From: Clostridia bacterium
GTDB taxonomy: Bacteria; Bacillota; Clostridia; Acetivibrionales; STF1-152
DNA: 60,081 nucleotides
Assembly (NCBI GenBank): GCA_028280575.1
Contig: JANQLN010000053.1
Coordinates: forward strand, 1-60,081
Direction: 5' to 3'
Below the pieces are notes generated by a model, which was not told the origin of the DNA, did no database searches, and saw only the letters and a program-made list of their open reading frames with translations. Shown here in pieces: positions 1 through 8,726 of the stretch. Within the stretch, counting starts at the first letter, position 1; every line of letters begins with the position of its first letter. The position numbers and the translations under genes are program-made.

Positions 1-173
1 AAGAACCTATACACTAACATTTTCTAAATTCATTCCCAATGATAACTGTTTCATTATACACATAAATCTTTTCAATGTTAAAAATGGGGAATGCTCAAAA
101 TAAAATATATCTTGATAAGAACATATGTTTTCATGTATAATATTAAAAGAAAATATATTTAACAGGAGAAGAT

Positions 174-1349
174 ATGAAAAATTTAAAGATCACAAAAGCA
201 CAAGCCAGGAAATATATGCTTCTGAAACACGGATTATATGGGGATTATAAATTCAAAGGTGAAGAGGGAGTACTCCAATATATAAAGCAGGCAGGATGTA
301 TACAGTATGACCCCATTGATATCTGTGGAAAAAACCATGAATTGGTCCTGCAATCCAGAGTAAATGGATTCAATATCCAAATGTTGTACAGGCTTTTGTA
401 TGAGAGTCGTGACCTTATTGATTATTGGGATAAGAACATGTCCATATTTTCTGTTACAGACTGGCCGTACTTTGAAAGGATCAGAGAGAAATCAAAGCTG
501 AATGAAAGATGCAAAGATGAAATAGATGCCATATCAAACGATATATTTCAAACAATCAGGAAAAAAGGTCCTGTTTGTTCAAGCGACCTTCAATATAAAA
601 CCGTTGTAAACTGGTCATGGGCGCCTACAAAATTGTCACGTGCTGCTTTGGAAACACTTTATTTCAGAGGAGATCTCATAGTTCATCACAAGAAGAATAT
701 ACTGAAATACTATGATTTGACTGAAAACCAAATACCCGGGGACATATTAGATACACCAGATCCCAATTCAACAGCTCAGCAATACTATAGATGGTATGTC
801 TTAAGGCGTATTGGTGCAGTCGGGCTCTTATGGAATAAATCCGGCGATGCCTGGCTTGGTATATCTGGCTTTAAATCACCCCAGAGGATTGAAGCCTTTG
901 AAAGCGTATTGAAAGATAAAAAAATAACCTGTGTAGAAATAGAAGATATCAACACACCGTTTTTTATTAAATCAGAGGATAAAATCATTATTGATAAAGC
1001 AGTAAAAGAAGATTCAGTTTCCAACCGGATGGAATTTATTGCTCCTCTTGATAACATAATGTGGGACAGGCGAATAATAAATGCTCTATTCGATTTTGAT
1101 TACAAATGGGAGATATATACCCCCGCTGCCAAAAGAAAGTATGGATATTATGTACTTCCAATTTTACATGGAGACAGGTTTGTTGGAAGAATTGAAATTT
1201 TGCGGGACAGGAAGCAAAAATTACTTGCAGTTAAGAACCTGTGGTGGGAAGAAAATATCAAGGTTACAAAAAGACTGCAAAAAGTACTGGATAAATGCCT
1301 GCAAAAATTCGCAAAATTACATGAATGCAGTGCTTCCATTCAAATATGA
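174..1349 (+). CDS. Winged-helix DNA glycosylase-like protein (YcaQ/AlkX, HTH_42 family)
   Basis: The 391-residue protein matches the HTH_42/YcaQ family of DNA glycosylases that act on alkylated bases and interstrand crosslinks. The N-terminal part carries Gln44-Tyr45-Asp46 in an IQYDPID context. From family knowledge, a QxD motif marks the AlkX/YcaQ branch, whereas AlkZ has QxQ. The rest fits the tandem winged-helix fold, with a basic C-terminal end. The start has an AGGAGA ribosome site about 10 nt upstream. It appears to be a single-gene unit. Family assignment is good; the exact lesion repaired is inference. Confidence 0.8.
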   Translation: MKNLKITKAQARKYMLLKHGLYGDYKFKGEEGVLQYIKQAGCIQYDPIDICGKNHELVLQSRVNGFNIQMLYRLLYESRDLIDYWDKNMSIFSVTDWPYFERIREKSKLNERCKDEIDAISNDIFQTIRKKGPVCSSDLQYKTVVNWSWAPTKLSRAALETLYFRGDLIVHHKKNILKYYDLTENQIPGDILDTPDPNSTAQQYYRWYVLRRIGAVGLLWNKSGDAWLGISGFKSPQRIEAFESVLKDKKITCVEIEDINTPFFIKSEDKIIIDKAVKEDSVSNRMEFIAPLDNIMWDRRIINALFDFDYKWEIYTPAAKRKYGYYVLPILHGDRFVGRIEILRDRKQKLLAVKNLWWEENIKVTKRLQKVLDKCLQKFAKLHECSASIQI

Positions 1350-1458
1350 TATAGCCGGAAAAACTGTGGAGTTTATGTAGCACTATTGATATATTATTTT
1401 GGAAATGTTATAATATGGGTACACTTTACATATAATATTACTTTAAGGTGGTGATAAT

Positions 1459-1661
1459 ATGTGTAAAGACAATACAAATAAGGGGGATGAAAATATGGAT
1501 TTCAAAAAATTCCTCAAAGATAATAAGTTTAAGGTTAGAAAATTAGCTGAAAAAAATACTAAACGTAATAGCAATGGGGATACAGTTATAAAAAAAATGA
1601 TCCTTGGCGCGCTGAATTTGAATGGGATAAAGAATATGAAACATATTTAAGGAGACCTTAG
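1459..1661 (+). pseudogene. Small antitoxin-like gene, frameshifted at an A8 run
   Basis: The frame opens at ATG 1459 (AAGGTGGTG upstream) or at ATG 1495 (MDFKKFLK). It is lysine-rich and passes through an A8 run near 1590-1597. After the run the annotated frame gives low-complexity residues to 1650. The adjacent frame instead reads DPWRAEFEWDKEYETYL and stops at 1661, which resembles the acidic, Trp-rich C-terminus of small clostridial proteins encoded before PemK-like toxins. One extra A would restore one continuous protein. It is either a real frameshift, a phase-variable tract or a sequencing error. The next gene starts 7 nt later. Confidence 0.55.
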
Positions 1662-1667
1662 AATTAA

Positions 1668-2020
1668 ATGAAAAATATATGTGAGGGTGAAGTTTGGCAG
1701 GTAAGGTTTCCTTTGGAAGAAGATGAAGATAAATTTCTAAAGAGACCAGCTATTGTACTAGATGTAGATAAATTTGAAATATTATCAGTTAAAGTAACTA
1801 AACATGAACCAAGAGATAAAGATCAATATGATGAAATATTGTATATTGGAAAGATGCTAATTTAAGAGTTAAATCCACTGCAAGAATTGGACAAACACAA
1901 TTTGTTCAAAGAAGACAATTTATGTATAAAATTGGTGAGTTAAATATTAAAGATTTTGAAAATATACGGACAAAATATATTGAATATGTAAGAACAGAAT
2001 CTAAGAATTTTACATTATAA
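1668..2020 (+). pseudogene. PemK/MazF-family toxin-like gene, frameshifted
   Basis: The first frame (1668-1865) reads EGEVWQVRFP, then KRPAIVLDVD and VKVTKHEPRDKD, which is the SH3-like core of PemK/MazF-type endoribonuclease toxins. It stops early at 1865. From about 1847 another frame continues YWKDANLRVKSTARIGQ and runs to a stop at 2020, supplying the expected second half. The break lies in TATATT near 1842-1847. Together with the broken upstream gene this looks like a decayed type II toxin-antitoxin module. A cluster of assembly errors is the alternative. Confidence 0.65.
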
Positions 2021-2038
2021 ATTAGGAGATCTTTGATA

Positions 2039-2188
2039 TTATAAATTTTTTATATTAGTATGAATTACTGTCTTGTTGCTGGCTGATAAAACTTCAGCCC
2101 CCTTTGCAAGCAGGCACTTTTTTTTCAATCCGGTATAATAGAGCTCCAGATCCTGGTTCTTACTGGCATAAAAGCCTATTTTCAGCAT
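2039..2188 (-). pseudogene. Short remnant resembling the N-terminus of NAD kinase
   Basis: A 49-residue minus-strand frame begins MLKIGFYASKNQDLELYYTG and continues with LLAKGAEVLSAS. It has a GAGG-type ribosome site 7 nt before its ATG. The pattern of a short beta strand, Asn/Lys-Asp, a Tyr-Thr helix and KGAEV resembles the first 40 residues of ppnK/NadK proteins, but the rest of the protein is absent. It could also be a free-standing small protein. This open frame occupies about half of the gap between the toxin remnant and the aminopeptidase; I see nothing else in that gap. Confidence 0.3.
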
Positions 2189-2352
2189 CAACCATCCTCA
2201 ATTCATATAAATTATATGTAAGACAATTATATAAAAAATAAACAATAGCACAACCTTTATGGTAAGATGTTACTTGTATAATCAATAAAAATTTAATATA
2301 TTATTAATTGTGCTTTATGATAAGATTCTAATTTGAAATGGAGGAATTATAT

Positions 2353-3459
2353 ATGGCTGATATCAGAGTTGAAAAACTGGCAAAACTTCTGGTGGATTAT
2401 TCCCTGAAAATCAAAAAGGGTGACTATTTTGTAATTGAAGCATCGGATATGGCATATCCCCTTATAAAGGAAGTATACCGTCTTGCTACAAGAAAAGGTG
2501 CAAACATAGACGTAAATGTTACCTTGCCGGAATTGTACGCAATTTTCTATAGGGAAGCTAGTGATGAGCAATTGGAATTTGTAAAACCATCATACAGGTT
2601 TTTATCGGAAAATTATGATGTAATGCTGAGTATATGGGGCGAGCACAATGAAAAGGAATTGTCAAATACGGATTCATCAAAGATCAAGAAAGCTAAAACA
2701 GCCTCCAAAGACGTATACATAAAGCTTTTAGGCAGAATGCCCGACGAACTTAGATGGTGCGGTACTCAATTCCCCACACAGGCCAGTGCCCAGGAAGCCG
2801 GTATGAGTTATGAAGAATATGAGGATTTTGTTTATGGTGCAGGGCTTATGAATTATGATGACCCTGTTTCCGAATGGAGGAAAATTTCTAAAAAACAGCA
2901 AAAATGGTGTGATTTTCTTAATACAAAGCAAACGCTTCATATCAAGTCCGAAGAGACTGACTTGAAAATGAAAATAAAGGGAAGAAAATGGATTAATTGT
3001 GACGGGCAAATGAATTTTCCTGATGGAGAAATATTCACAACACCTCTGGAAGAAACTGTAGAAGGATGTATCAAATTCAGTTTCCCCGGAATTTATATGG
3101 GCAAGGAAATTGAAGATATAAGGCTTGAATTCAGTAACGGCAAGGTTGTAAAAGCCAGTGCGGCAAAGGGAGAAGACCTGCTTCTGGCGTTATTGGATAC
3201 CGACGAGGGTGCAAGATATGTTGGAGAGATAGCAATCGGTACTAATTATGGAATTAAAAAATTCACAAAAAACATGCTGTTTGATGAAAAAATAGGTGGA
3301 ACCGTACATGCTGCAATCGGTTCTGCACCTAAGGAAACAGGCGGTAAAAACCAGTCAGGAATTCATTGGGATATGCTTTGCGATATGAAAGAGCATGGGG
3401 AAATATATGCAGACAATGAGCTGTTTTATAAAAAAGGCCAATTTATCAAGGAACTGTAA
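2353..3459 (+). CDS. M29-family metallo-aminopeptidase
   Basis: The gene encodes a 368-residue aminopeptidase of the thermophilic M29 family (AmpS/aminopeptidase T type), which removes N-terminal residues from peptides in the cytoplasm with two bound metals. C-terminal family signatures are visible: GEIAIGTN with a metal-ligand Glu, GTVHAAIGSA with a His, and SGIHWDMLCD with His and Asp. I chose ATG 2353 rather than ATG 2338, because GGAGG at 2340-2345 lies 7 nt upstream and falls inside the longer frame. A strong terminator follows. The gene is monocistronic. Confidence 0.9.
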   Translation: MADIRVEKLAKLLVDYSLKIKKGDYFVIEASDMAYPLIKEVYRLATRKGANIDVNVTLPELYAIFYREASDEQLEFVKPSYRFLSENYDVMLSIWGEHNEKELSNTDSSKIKKAKTASKDVYIKLLGRMPDELRWCGTQFPTQASAQEAGMSYEEYEDFVYGAGLMNYDDPVSEWRKISKKQQKWCDFLNTKQTLHIKSEETDLKMKIKGRKWINCDGQMNFPDGEIFTTPLEETVEGCIKFSFPGIYMGKEIEDIRLEFSNGKVVKASAAKGEDLLLALLDTDEGARYVGEIAIGTNYGIKKFTKNMLFDEKIGGTVHAAIGSAPKETGGKNQSGIHWDMLCDMKEHGEIYADNELFYKKGQFIKEL

Positions 3460-3477
3460 AAATTTTATTTACGGAAC

Positions 3478-3504
3478 AAAAAGCTTGCAGGATGCAAGCT
3501 TTTT
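3478..3504 (+). terminator. Rho-independent terminator of the M29 peptidase
   Basis: A perfect 12-bp stem (AAAAAGCTTGCA, loop GGA, TGCAAGCTTTTT) sits 18 nt after the stop codon. It carries A and T runs on its two sides, so it could work in both directions. Confidence 0.85.
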
Positions 3505-3596
3505 GTCTATCCAATCATATGATATTCTTATTAAGGAATATTACAACATAAAATTAAACTTTAAAGTAAAATTTAGTAAATATAGTTTATATTTAA

Positions 3597-4022
3597 TTAA
3601 ACTGTGTATCTTTCATTCCAACTTTTGGGAAAATTTATATTGTTTCCATAAATATATCTAATTAGCTGCCCGTGATGTTGAACTTCATGCTCTAATAAAT
3701 CGACAAGTAATTCCAACTGATCTTCTGATAATTTCTCCTGCTCAATAAATTCCATAATATTTCGGCAGCTTTCTGAAATACACTTTATTACTTCAGTCTT
3801 AGATGTATTATTTTGAAGAGAGCAACTAAAGCCTGACCAGCTGCCTTTTTGAATAGCTTTAAAATAGCTTTCCCTCGCTCCAGCAATACACCACAATTGA
3901 TCGCCAATTTTATTGGAAGGTAAATCACCAAGATGTAATAATAAGTGTTCTTCGGATAGATTTTCAACTAAATCATAAGTTAATTCAAACGCTCTTTTAA
4001 CTTTTTTAATTATAACTTTCAT
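3597..4022 (-). CDS. DinB-like four-helix protein
   Basis: The 141-residue all-helical protein has the motif LLEHEVQHHGQLIRYI near residues 109-124. The clustered His residues (112, 116, 117) match the metal-binding helix of the DinB/YfiT superfamily. In that family the protein is a metal-dependent transferase or thiol-linked enzyme, often of unknown substrate. A GGAGG-type site precedes the ATG. It is transcribed in the same direction as the ATPase gene upstream, with a 35-nt gap, so the two may be co-transcribed. The specific function is unknown. Confidence 0.7.
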   Translation of the reverse strand: MKVIIKKVKRAFELTYDLVENLSEEHLLLHLGDLPSNKIGDQLWCIAGARESYFKAIQKGSWSGFSCSLQNNTSKTEVIKCISESCRNIMEFIEQEKLSEDQLELLVDLLEHEVQHHGQLIRYIYGNNINFPKSWNERYTV

Positions 4023-4057
4023 AGCTTAAACCTCCTTTTTTCTATACCATAAAGCAA

Positions 4058-5452
4058 TTAAGTGAATATTGTTTTTAATTCAACAAGCTGGACATTTTCC
4101 ATTTTGAGTGCCGCATGTTTTAGTTCTTGTGTAAAGCCGCTTTTTGAAAATAAAAAGTAGTATTTATTCTTGTATTGGTTAAATAATTTACTCTTTTTGA
4201 TTAGTAATTCCAGTACATTTATTCCCATATTCTCATTTTTCCATTTGCATTCACCAAAAAGAGCGTTCTCTTCAGCTATTGCCATTATATCAATTTCTTC
4301 CTGTTTTTTTTCAATCGGATTAGTTCCCCACCATCTTCCAATTCTTCCAAACACGAAAGGTAATGATTGTTTTCCATTTTCCCGTAATAAAAATTGAATG
4401 CAAATATTTTCATAAACCTGCCCCATATAGTGAGGAAGCTGTGGGGCAATTTTTTTATCGTATAGTACTTCAGCTAATCCCGTTGCTATTGTGCTCATAT
4501 TGTTAGGAATAAACCTGTACCAAAAACGGAACATTAAATCTTCCAGTAAGTATATGCTCTTTCGGCTCTCGTCTTGGGCTAACGGCTTTTCCCTCTTAAT
4601 AATTCCCAATGCCATCAGGACAGAAATGTATTTTGCGCATTTATTGCTTTCAAGTCCATTTTTTGTCGCAATTTCATTAAGTCTTGATGCCCCATTGGCT
4701 ATTGCTGCTATTATCCCGTTATATGTAGAGGGCTCTCTTAATTCCTGCTTCAGAAGATTGCCAGGTTCTTCATACAAATGCCCGGATTCATTTAAAAACA
4801 AACTTTTAATGTTTTCCTTAACACTCATGTTTGTCTTTATTCTTGAAAGATACTCAGGTATACCACCTGTGATTCCATATATAATTGATTTATCCTCATT
4901 ACTATAATTACTTAGCATCTTGGCTGAATCAAAATAAGAAAAAGGTTTAATTCTAAACTGAGCCGTTCTTCTTCCATATAAAGGACTTTTATACCCTAGT
5001 AATTGATATTCCATAAAGCTCATGGAGGAACCGCACAGTATCAAAAATAATTTGCCGCTTTTTAAATTCATATCAATATGAGCTTGTATAATTGATGAAA
5101 TGGATCTATTACTTTGTGCCATATAGGGATACTCGTCAATAATAAGAATAAATCTTTCATTTCTTGATATCTTGTCAATATAATCAAATGCCTTTTCCCA
5201 ATTTGAAAAGAGTACATTTCCTTGTGATTCTTTTTGAGTAACAGCAAAAACATCAGCGCTGAAATTCTCTATGTTTATCATGTCATTTGCTTCCCGCGCA
5301 ACAAAATATATTGCTTTTTTATTTTTGCAGAATTCTTTGATTAATGTTGTCTTTCCAACTCTGCGTCTTCCGTATATGACAACAAACTCAAACTGATTAC
5401 TTTGATATAGTTGATTTAATTGCTGCAGTTCATTTTTCCTGCCAACAAACAT
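4058..5452 (-). CDS. AAA ATPase with DUF234 C-terminal domain (archaeal-type ATPase)
   Basis: The 464-residue protein begins with an ATPase_2/STAND-like P-loop: GRRRVGKTT at residues 28-36 is Walker A, and FILIIDEYPYM with Asp106-Glu107 is Walker B. A winged-helix segment follows around residues 240-290. The C-terminus (residues about 330-460) carries the DUF234 pattern FGRIGRWWG and EIDIMAI...FGECKW, a PD-(D/E)xK nuclease-like core. Members are common in archaea and anaerobes, often in variable regions, and their role is unsettled. The promoter is covered by a 17-bp-arm palindrome, suggesting tight control, possibly autoregulation. Confidence 0.85.
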   Translation of the reverse strand: MFVGRKNELQQLNQLYQSNQFEFVVIYGRRRVGKTTLIKEFCKNKKAIYFVAREANDMINIENFSADVFAVTQKESQGNVLFSNWEKAFDYIDKISRNERFILIIDEYPYMAQSNRSISSIIQAHIDMNLKSGKLFLILCGSSMSFMEYQLLGYKSPLYGRRTAQFRIKPFSYFDSAKMLSNYSNEDKSIIYGITGGIPEYLSRIKTNMSVKENIKSLFLNESGHLYEEPGNLLKQELREPSTYNGIIAAIANGASRLNEIATKNGLESNKCAKYISVLMALGIIKREKPLAQDESRKSIYLLEDLMFRFWYRFIPNNMSTIATGLAEVLYDKKIAPQLPHYMGQVYENICIQFLLRENGKQSLPFVFGRIGRWWGTNPIEKKQEEIDIMAIAEENALFGECKWKNENMGINVLELLIKKSKLFNQYKNKYYFLFSKSGFTQELKHAALKMENVQLVELKTIFT

Positions 5453-5463
5453 AATATTACCTC

Positions 5464-5502
5464 ATAATAAACTCATAAGTATAAAACTTATGAGTTTATT
5501 AT
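5464..5502. promoter_or_regulatory. Perfect 17-bp inverted repeat (probable operator)
   Basis: The arms are 5464-5480 and 5486-5502, exact complements around the 5-nt loop ATAAA; the core half site is ACTCATAAGT. The repeat overlaps the predicted -10 hexamer and start point of the minus-strand ATPase gene and ends 11 nt before its ATG. It is too AT-rich and badly placed for a terminator. An operator or a 5'-UTR hairpin hiding the leader is the likelier role. Confidence 0.7.
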
Positions 5503-5526
5503 ACTATAATTTTTTTATTCCAGCAA
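5498..5526 (-). promoter_or_regulatory. Sigma-A-type promoter of the DUF234 ATPase gene
   Basis: Read on the minus strand, TTGCTG (5521-5526) is separated by 17 nt from TATAAT (5498-5503). Transcription would begin near 5491, giving a leader of about 40 nt with a GAGGT ribosome site. Confidence 0.65.
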
Positions 5527-5687
5527 GCTTTATCAGGATATTTCCCCCTTTTTAAAAATATCTGAAATCTGCCAGCACTTCAGTACCTAATCATCCTGTT
5601 TCATCTTACTGCATTTTTTATTTAAAGCGATTAAGCTATCTTTATTCGGCATTGGAGTTATGACACTGTTAATTTTTCCGCTTTGCT

Positions 5688-6539
5688 TTACATCCTGAGC
5701 CTTGAAGGAGTAAGCCCTGTGTATTTTAAGAAAATCCTGTTAAAATAGCTTATATTTGAAAATCCTGATTTCTCAGCTACTTCATATACCGGTATAGCGG
5801 AAGATTTCAGTAAGAACTCGGCTTGCCTTACTCTATACATGTTCAGCAATTGGGTGAAGGTTTTTCCGGTTAACTTTTTTATTAATCGGCATAGGTAATA
5901 TTTATTTATATTTAGATTGGAAGATATATCTTCTAACATAATAGTTTTATGATAGTTTTCTTTCATGTAGAGAAGCAGGCTGTCAAGAAGCTCCTTGTTC
6001 ATTTGGGAGTGCTTTTCATGCAAAGAGTTATGCAGCGTTTTGCCATATCTTACAAAAGATGCGAATAAACGTTCGATGGCGGTTATTATAAAGATTTCAT
6101 AGGCAAGTTCCTTTTTGCCGTATTCTTCAATAATCAGTTCTATGGATGATTTTACGGCATAATAAAGCCCGGAGCCTTTTTCTATGTGTTCCGGGAATCT
6201 TTGTGAACCATCAATAAAGGGTTTTATATAATCTATATAGTAGTCGTTGATATTTATTGTTTCAAGTATTTTTTTATCAAATACAATGGCATAAAACATG
6301 GCAGGCATGCCGTTAATGGCAGAAGCCGAATGAACCTGGTACATATTTGCAAATAGTATTGAATTATCGTCGGCAGCATATTTCCGGTCGCCTATACGTA
6401 TATTAAGTTTTCCTGATTTAACAAAAATCAATTCAAAATTATCATGGTAATGTGGGAAAAGGCTTGCTTGTGAATCTACACGGCAGTTATGGATGGATAG
6501 GGGAAACCTGTCATTTTTGTGCTTTTCATATCTATACAT
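5688..6539 (-). CDS. AraC-family regulator with N-terminal cupin sensor
   Basis: The 283-residue protein has an N-terminal cupin-like sugar-binding region (about residues 20-95, with PHYHDNFELIFV) and a C-terminal AraC double helix-turn-helix (about residues 185-283). The signature there is VAEKSGFSNISYFNRIF followed by TGLTPSRLR. A GGAGGG site sits 9 nt before the ATG. It is divergent from the sugar oxidoreductase/isomerase operon across about 180 nt, so it is the probable local regulator. The ligand is unknown. The region downstream to 5530 holds no convincing gene. Confidence 0.85.
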   Translation of the reverse strand: MYRYEKHKNDRFPLSIHNCRVDSQASLFPHYHDNFELIFVKSGKLNIRIGDRKYAADDNSILFANMYQVHSASAINGMPAMFYAIVFDKKILETININDYYIDYIKPFIDGSQRFPEHIEKGSGLYYAVKSSIELIIEEYGKKELAYEIFIITAIERLFASFVRYGKTLHNSLHEKHSQMNKELLDSLLLYMKENYHKTIMLEDISSNLNINKYYLCRLIKKLTGKTFTQLLNMYRVRQAEFLLKSSAIPVYEVAEKSGFSNISYFNRIFLKYTGLTPSRLRM

Positions 6540-6721
6540 ATATTAACAACCTCCCTGCAAGCTTTAAAACCATGGAATAGAAAAAAACTGTAGCTTTATA
6601 ATAAATTGTCAACATTGTATTATAAAATATCAATTTAGTTACTATACCATAGAGAAAAAATGCAATATAATATTAACATGGATATATCCAAAATTCAATA
6701 GTTATGAAGGGAATAAATAAA

Positions 6722-7615
6722 ATGGATCAAATCAAAATAGGAACACTGATAAGCGGCAGTCAGGCTGAATCTGTCATACCTGAGATAGTTGATTATGGGT
6801 TTGAGGCATTCTCCATTACGTTTTGGAAAACTATAGGAAATATGGATATTAAAGACCTTGGTGAAAGGCTGACCGGTTTTTTAAGCTCTAAAAAAGTTGA
6901 GATATCTTCCATATCATTATTTGGCAACCCTCTAATGTATACTGTAGATGCTGAAGAAGCAATCAGGTCATGGGAAGCCTTGATTGACAATGCAAGGTAT
7001 TTTGGGACAGACCTGGTTACGGGATTTACGGGAAGAATTGTAGACGAGCCAATAGACGCGTCTTTGCAAAGGTTTAAACAGGTTTTTGGAGAGCTTGCAA
7101 AAAGAGCGGAGGACAATGGTGTAAGGCTTGCTTTTGAGAACTGTGACATGGGAGGAAGCTGGAAAAAAGGGGATTGGAATATTGCACACAACCCCACGGC
7201 ATGGGAGATGATGTTTGACGCGCTTCCTGATAAAAACCTTGGACTCCAGTGGGAGCCTTGCCATCAGATGGTAAGTCTTATAGACCCAATACCACAATTA
7301 AAGGAATGGGCCGGAAAAATTTTTAATGTACATGGCAAAGACGCCACAGTAGATTGGAATGTAGTAAAAAAATGTGGAATTGACGGGCCAAAACAGTTTG
7401 CCTGGCATAGAACTCCGGGATTTGGGGACAGTGACTGGACCGGTATTATTTCTATCCTGAGGATGAATGATTATAAGGGAAGTATTGATATAGAGGGGTA
7501 TCATGACCCTGTATACAAGGGTGAACTGGAATTGACAGGACAGGTATATGCACTCAATTACCTGAAGCGCTGCCGTGGGGGAGATTTTCTTAAAAACCCC
7601 GGGGCATGGCGTTAA
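6722..7615 (+). CDS. Sugar phosphate isomerase/epimerase-like TIM-barrel protein
   Basis: The 297-residue xylose-isomerase-like (AP_endonuc_2) TIM barrel should isomerise, epimerise or eliminate on a keto-sugar with a bound divalent metal. Ligand-type residues appear in order: LAFENCDMGG (Glu), LQWEPCHQM (Glu/His), FNVHGKDA (His-Lys-Asp) and SIDIEGYHDP (Glu). ATG 6722 is preferred over ATG 6704, because AAGGGA lies between them at ribosome-site distance. It is the first gene of a four-gene run with short gaps, beside two Gfo/Idh/MocA dehydrogenases. A keto-sugar or inositol-like substrate is inferred. Confidence 0.85.
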   Translation: MDQIKIGTLISGSQAESVIPEIVDYGFEAFSITFWKTIGNMDIKDLGERLTGFLSSKKVEISSISLFGNPLMYTVDAEEAIRSWEALIDNARYFGTDLVTGFTGRIVDEPIDASLQRFKQVFGELAKRAEDNGVRLAFENCDMGGSWKKGDWNIAHNPTAWEMMFDALPDKNLGLQWEPCHQMVSLIDPIPQLKEWAGKIFNVHGKDATVDWNVVKKCGIDGPKQFAWHRTPGFGDSDWTGIISILRMNDYKGSIDIEGYHDPVYKGELELTGQVYALNYLKRCRGGDFLKNPGAWR

Positions 7616-7637
7616 AGATTTAAGGAGGGATTTAGCA

Positions 7638-8663
7638 ATGAAGCACAGAATACTGCAGGTGGGCTGTGGGGGAATCAGCAATTCGTGGCTTAAGATTTTT
7701 GCCAATCGCAAGAATATTGAAATTGTAGGGCTTGTTGATATAAATAAAAATGCGGCTTATAATAAAAAGAATGAATATAATTTGGAATGTGAAATATTTG
7801 ATAATTTAAATACGGCAATCAAAGCAACAATACCGGATATTGTAATAGACAACACAATACCTGAGGCTCACCGAAATGTTGTTATAACTGCTTTAGAAAG
7901 CGGATGTCATGTATTTGGGGAAAAGCCGCTTGCAGATACATTTGAAAATGCGGCGGAAATGGTAAAAAAAGCAAATGATACCCAAAAATCATATTTTGTA
8001 GTGCAAAACAGAAGGTATCTAAAGCATATAAGAGCATATAAAAATATTATTGAAAGCGGAGCTATCGGTGATTTAGGTTACCTGACGGCAAATTTTCATC
8101 TTGGACCTCATTTTGGAGGATTCAGGGATGCAATGGACAGCCCTTTGATACTGGACATGTCAATCCACACATTTGACCAGGCCAGGCTAATCTCGGGAAG
8201 TGATCCTATATCCGTCTATTGTCATGAATTTAATCCGCCCGGTTCATGGTATAATGGCAGTGCAAGCGCATGCTGTATTTTTGAAATGACCGGGAATATG
8301 GTCTTTTCTTATAACGGTTCATGGTGTGCTGTTGGAAATGAAACAAGCTGGCAGTCAGAGTGGCGTGCTATGGGAAGTCTGGGTACGGCAATTTGGGACG
8401 GTGAGAATTCTCCATTTTATGAAAAGGCAATTAAAAAGGAGGGAGATAATTCCAGACGTGAGTTTGAAAGAATTACACCTGAATATGAATACAACAGTGA
8501 AGAAGGGCATGCAGGCTGTATAAATGATATGTTAAGGGCTGTAGAGGAGAATAGGGAGGCAGAGACCGATTGTAAAGACAATATTAAAAGCTTTGCTATG
8601 GTAATGGCTGCTATAAAAAGCTCAAAGGAAGGCAGGAAAGTTTATATGCGGGAGATATGTTAA
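7638..8663 (+). CDS. Gfo/Idh/MocA-family oxidoreductase
   Basis: The 341-residue NAD(P)-dependent sugar dehydrogenase has an N-terminal Rossmann motif VGCGGIS (residues 8-14), the catalytic GEKPL with Glu95-Lys96-Pro97, and LDMSIHTFDQAR supplying the conserved Asp and His. The ATG at 7638 has GGAGGG 9 nt upstream; the longer frame from 7575 overlaps the previous gene and lacks a site. It starts 22 nt after the isomerase stop, so translation is probably coupled. The family oxidises hydroxyls of sugars, inositols or glycosides to ketones. Confidence 0.88.
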   Translation: MKHRILQVGCGGISNSWLKIFANRKNIEIVGLVDINKNAAYNKKNEYNLECEIFDNLNTAIKATIPDIVIDNTIPEAHRNVVITALESGCHVFGEKPLADTFENAAEMVKKANDTQKSYFVVQNRRYLKHIRAYKNIIESGAIGDLGYLTANFHLGPHFGGFRDAMDSPLILDMSIHTFDQARLISGSDPISVYCHEFNPPGSWYNGSASACCIFEMTGNMVFSYNGSWCAVGNETSWQSEWRAMGSLGTAIWDGENSPFYEKAIKKEGDNSRREFERITPEYEYNSEEGHAGCINDMLRAVEENREAETDCKDNIKSFAMVMAAIKSSKEGRKVYMREIC

Positions 8664-8726
8664 AATAAAAGCAGCAAAAGGTAAGATTGCTGACAGGGAT
8701 GGTTTTTGAAAAAGGAGGTATTTTAA

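Noticed and set aside
3395..3661. 88-residue plus-strand frame across the end of the aminopeptidase gene
   Set aside because: It runs through the end of a real gene, a terminator and the convergent DinB-like gene, and it lacks a ribosome site.
5530..5687. Short minus-strand open stretch after the AraC stop codon
   Set aside because: It gives a plausible-looking peptide of about 35 residues but has no start or ribosome site and no recognisable similarity.
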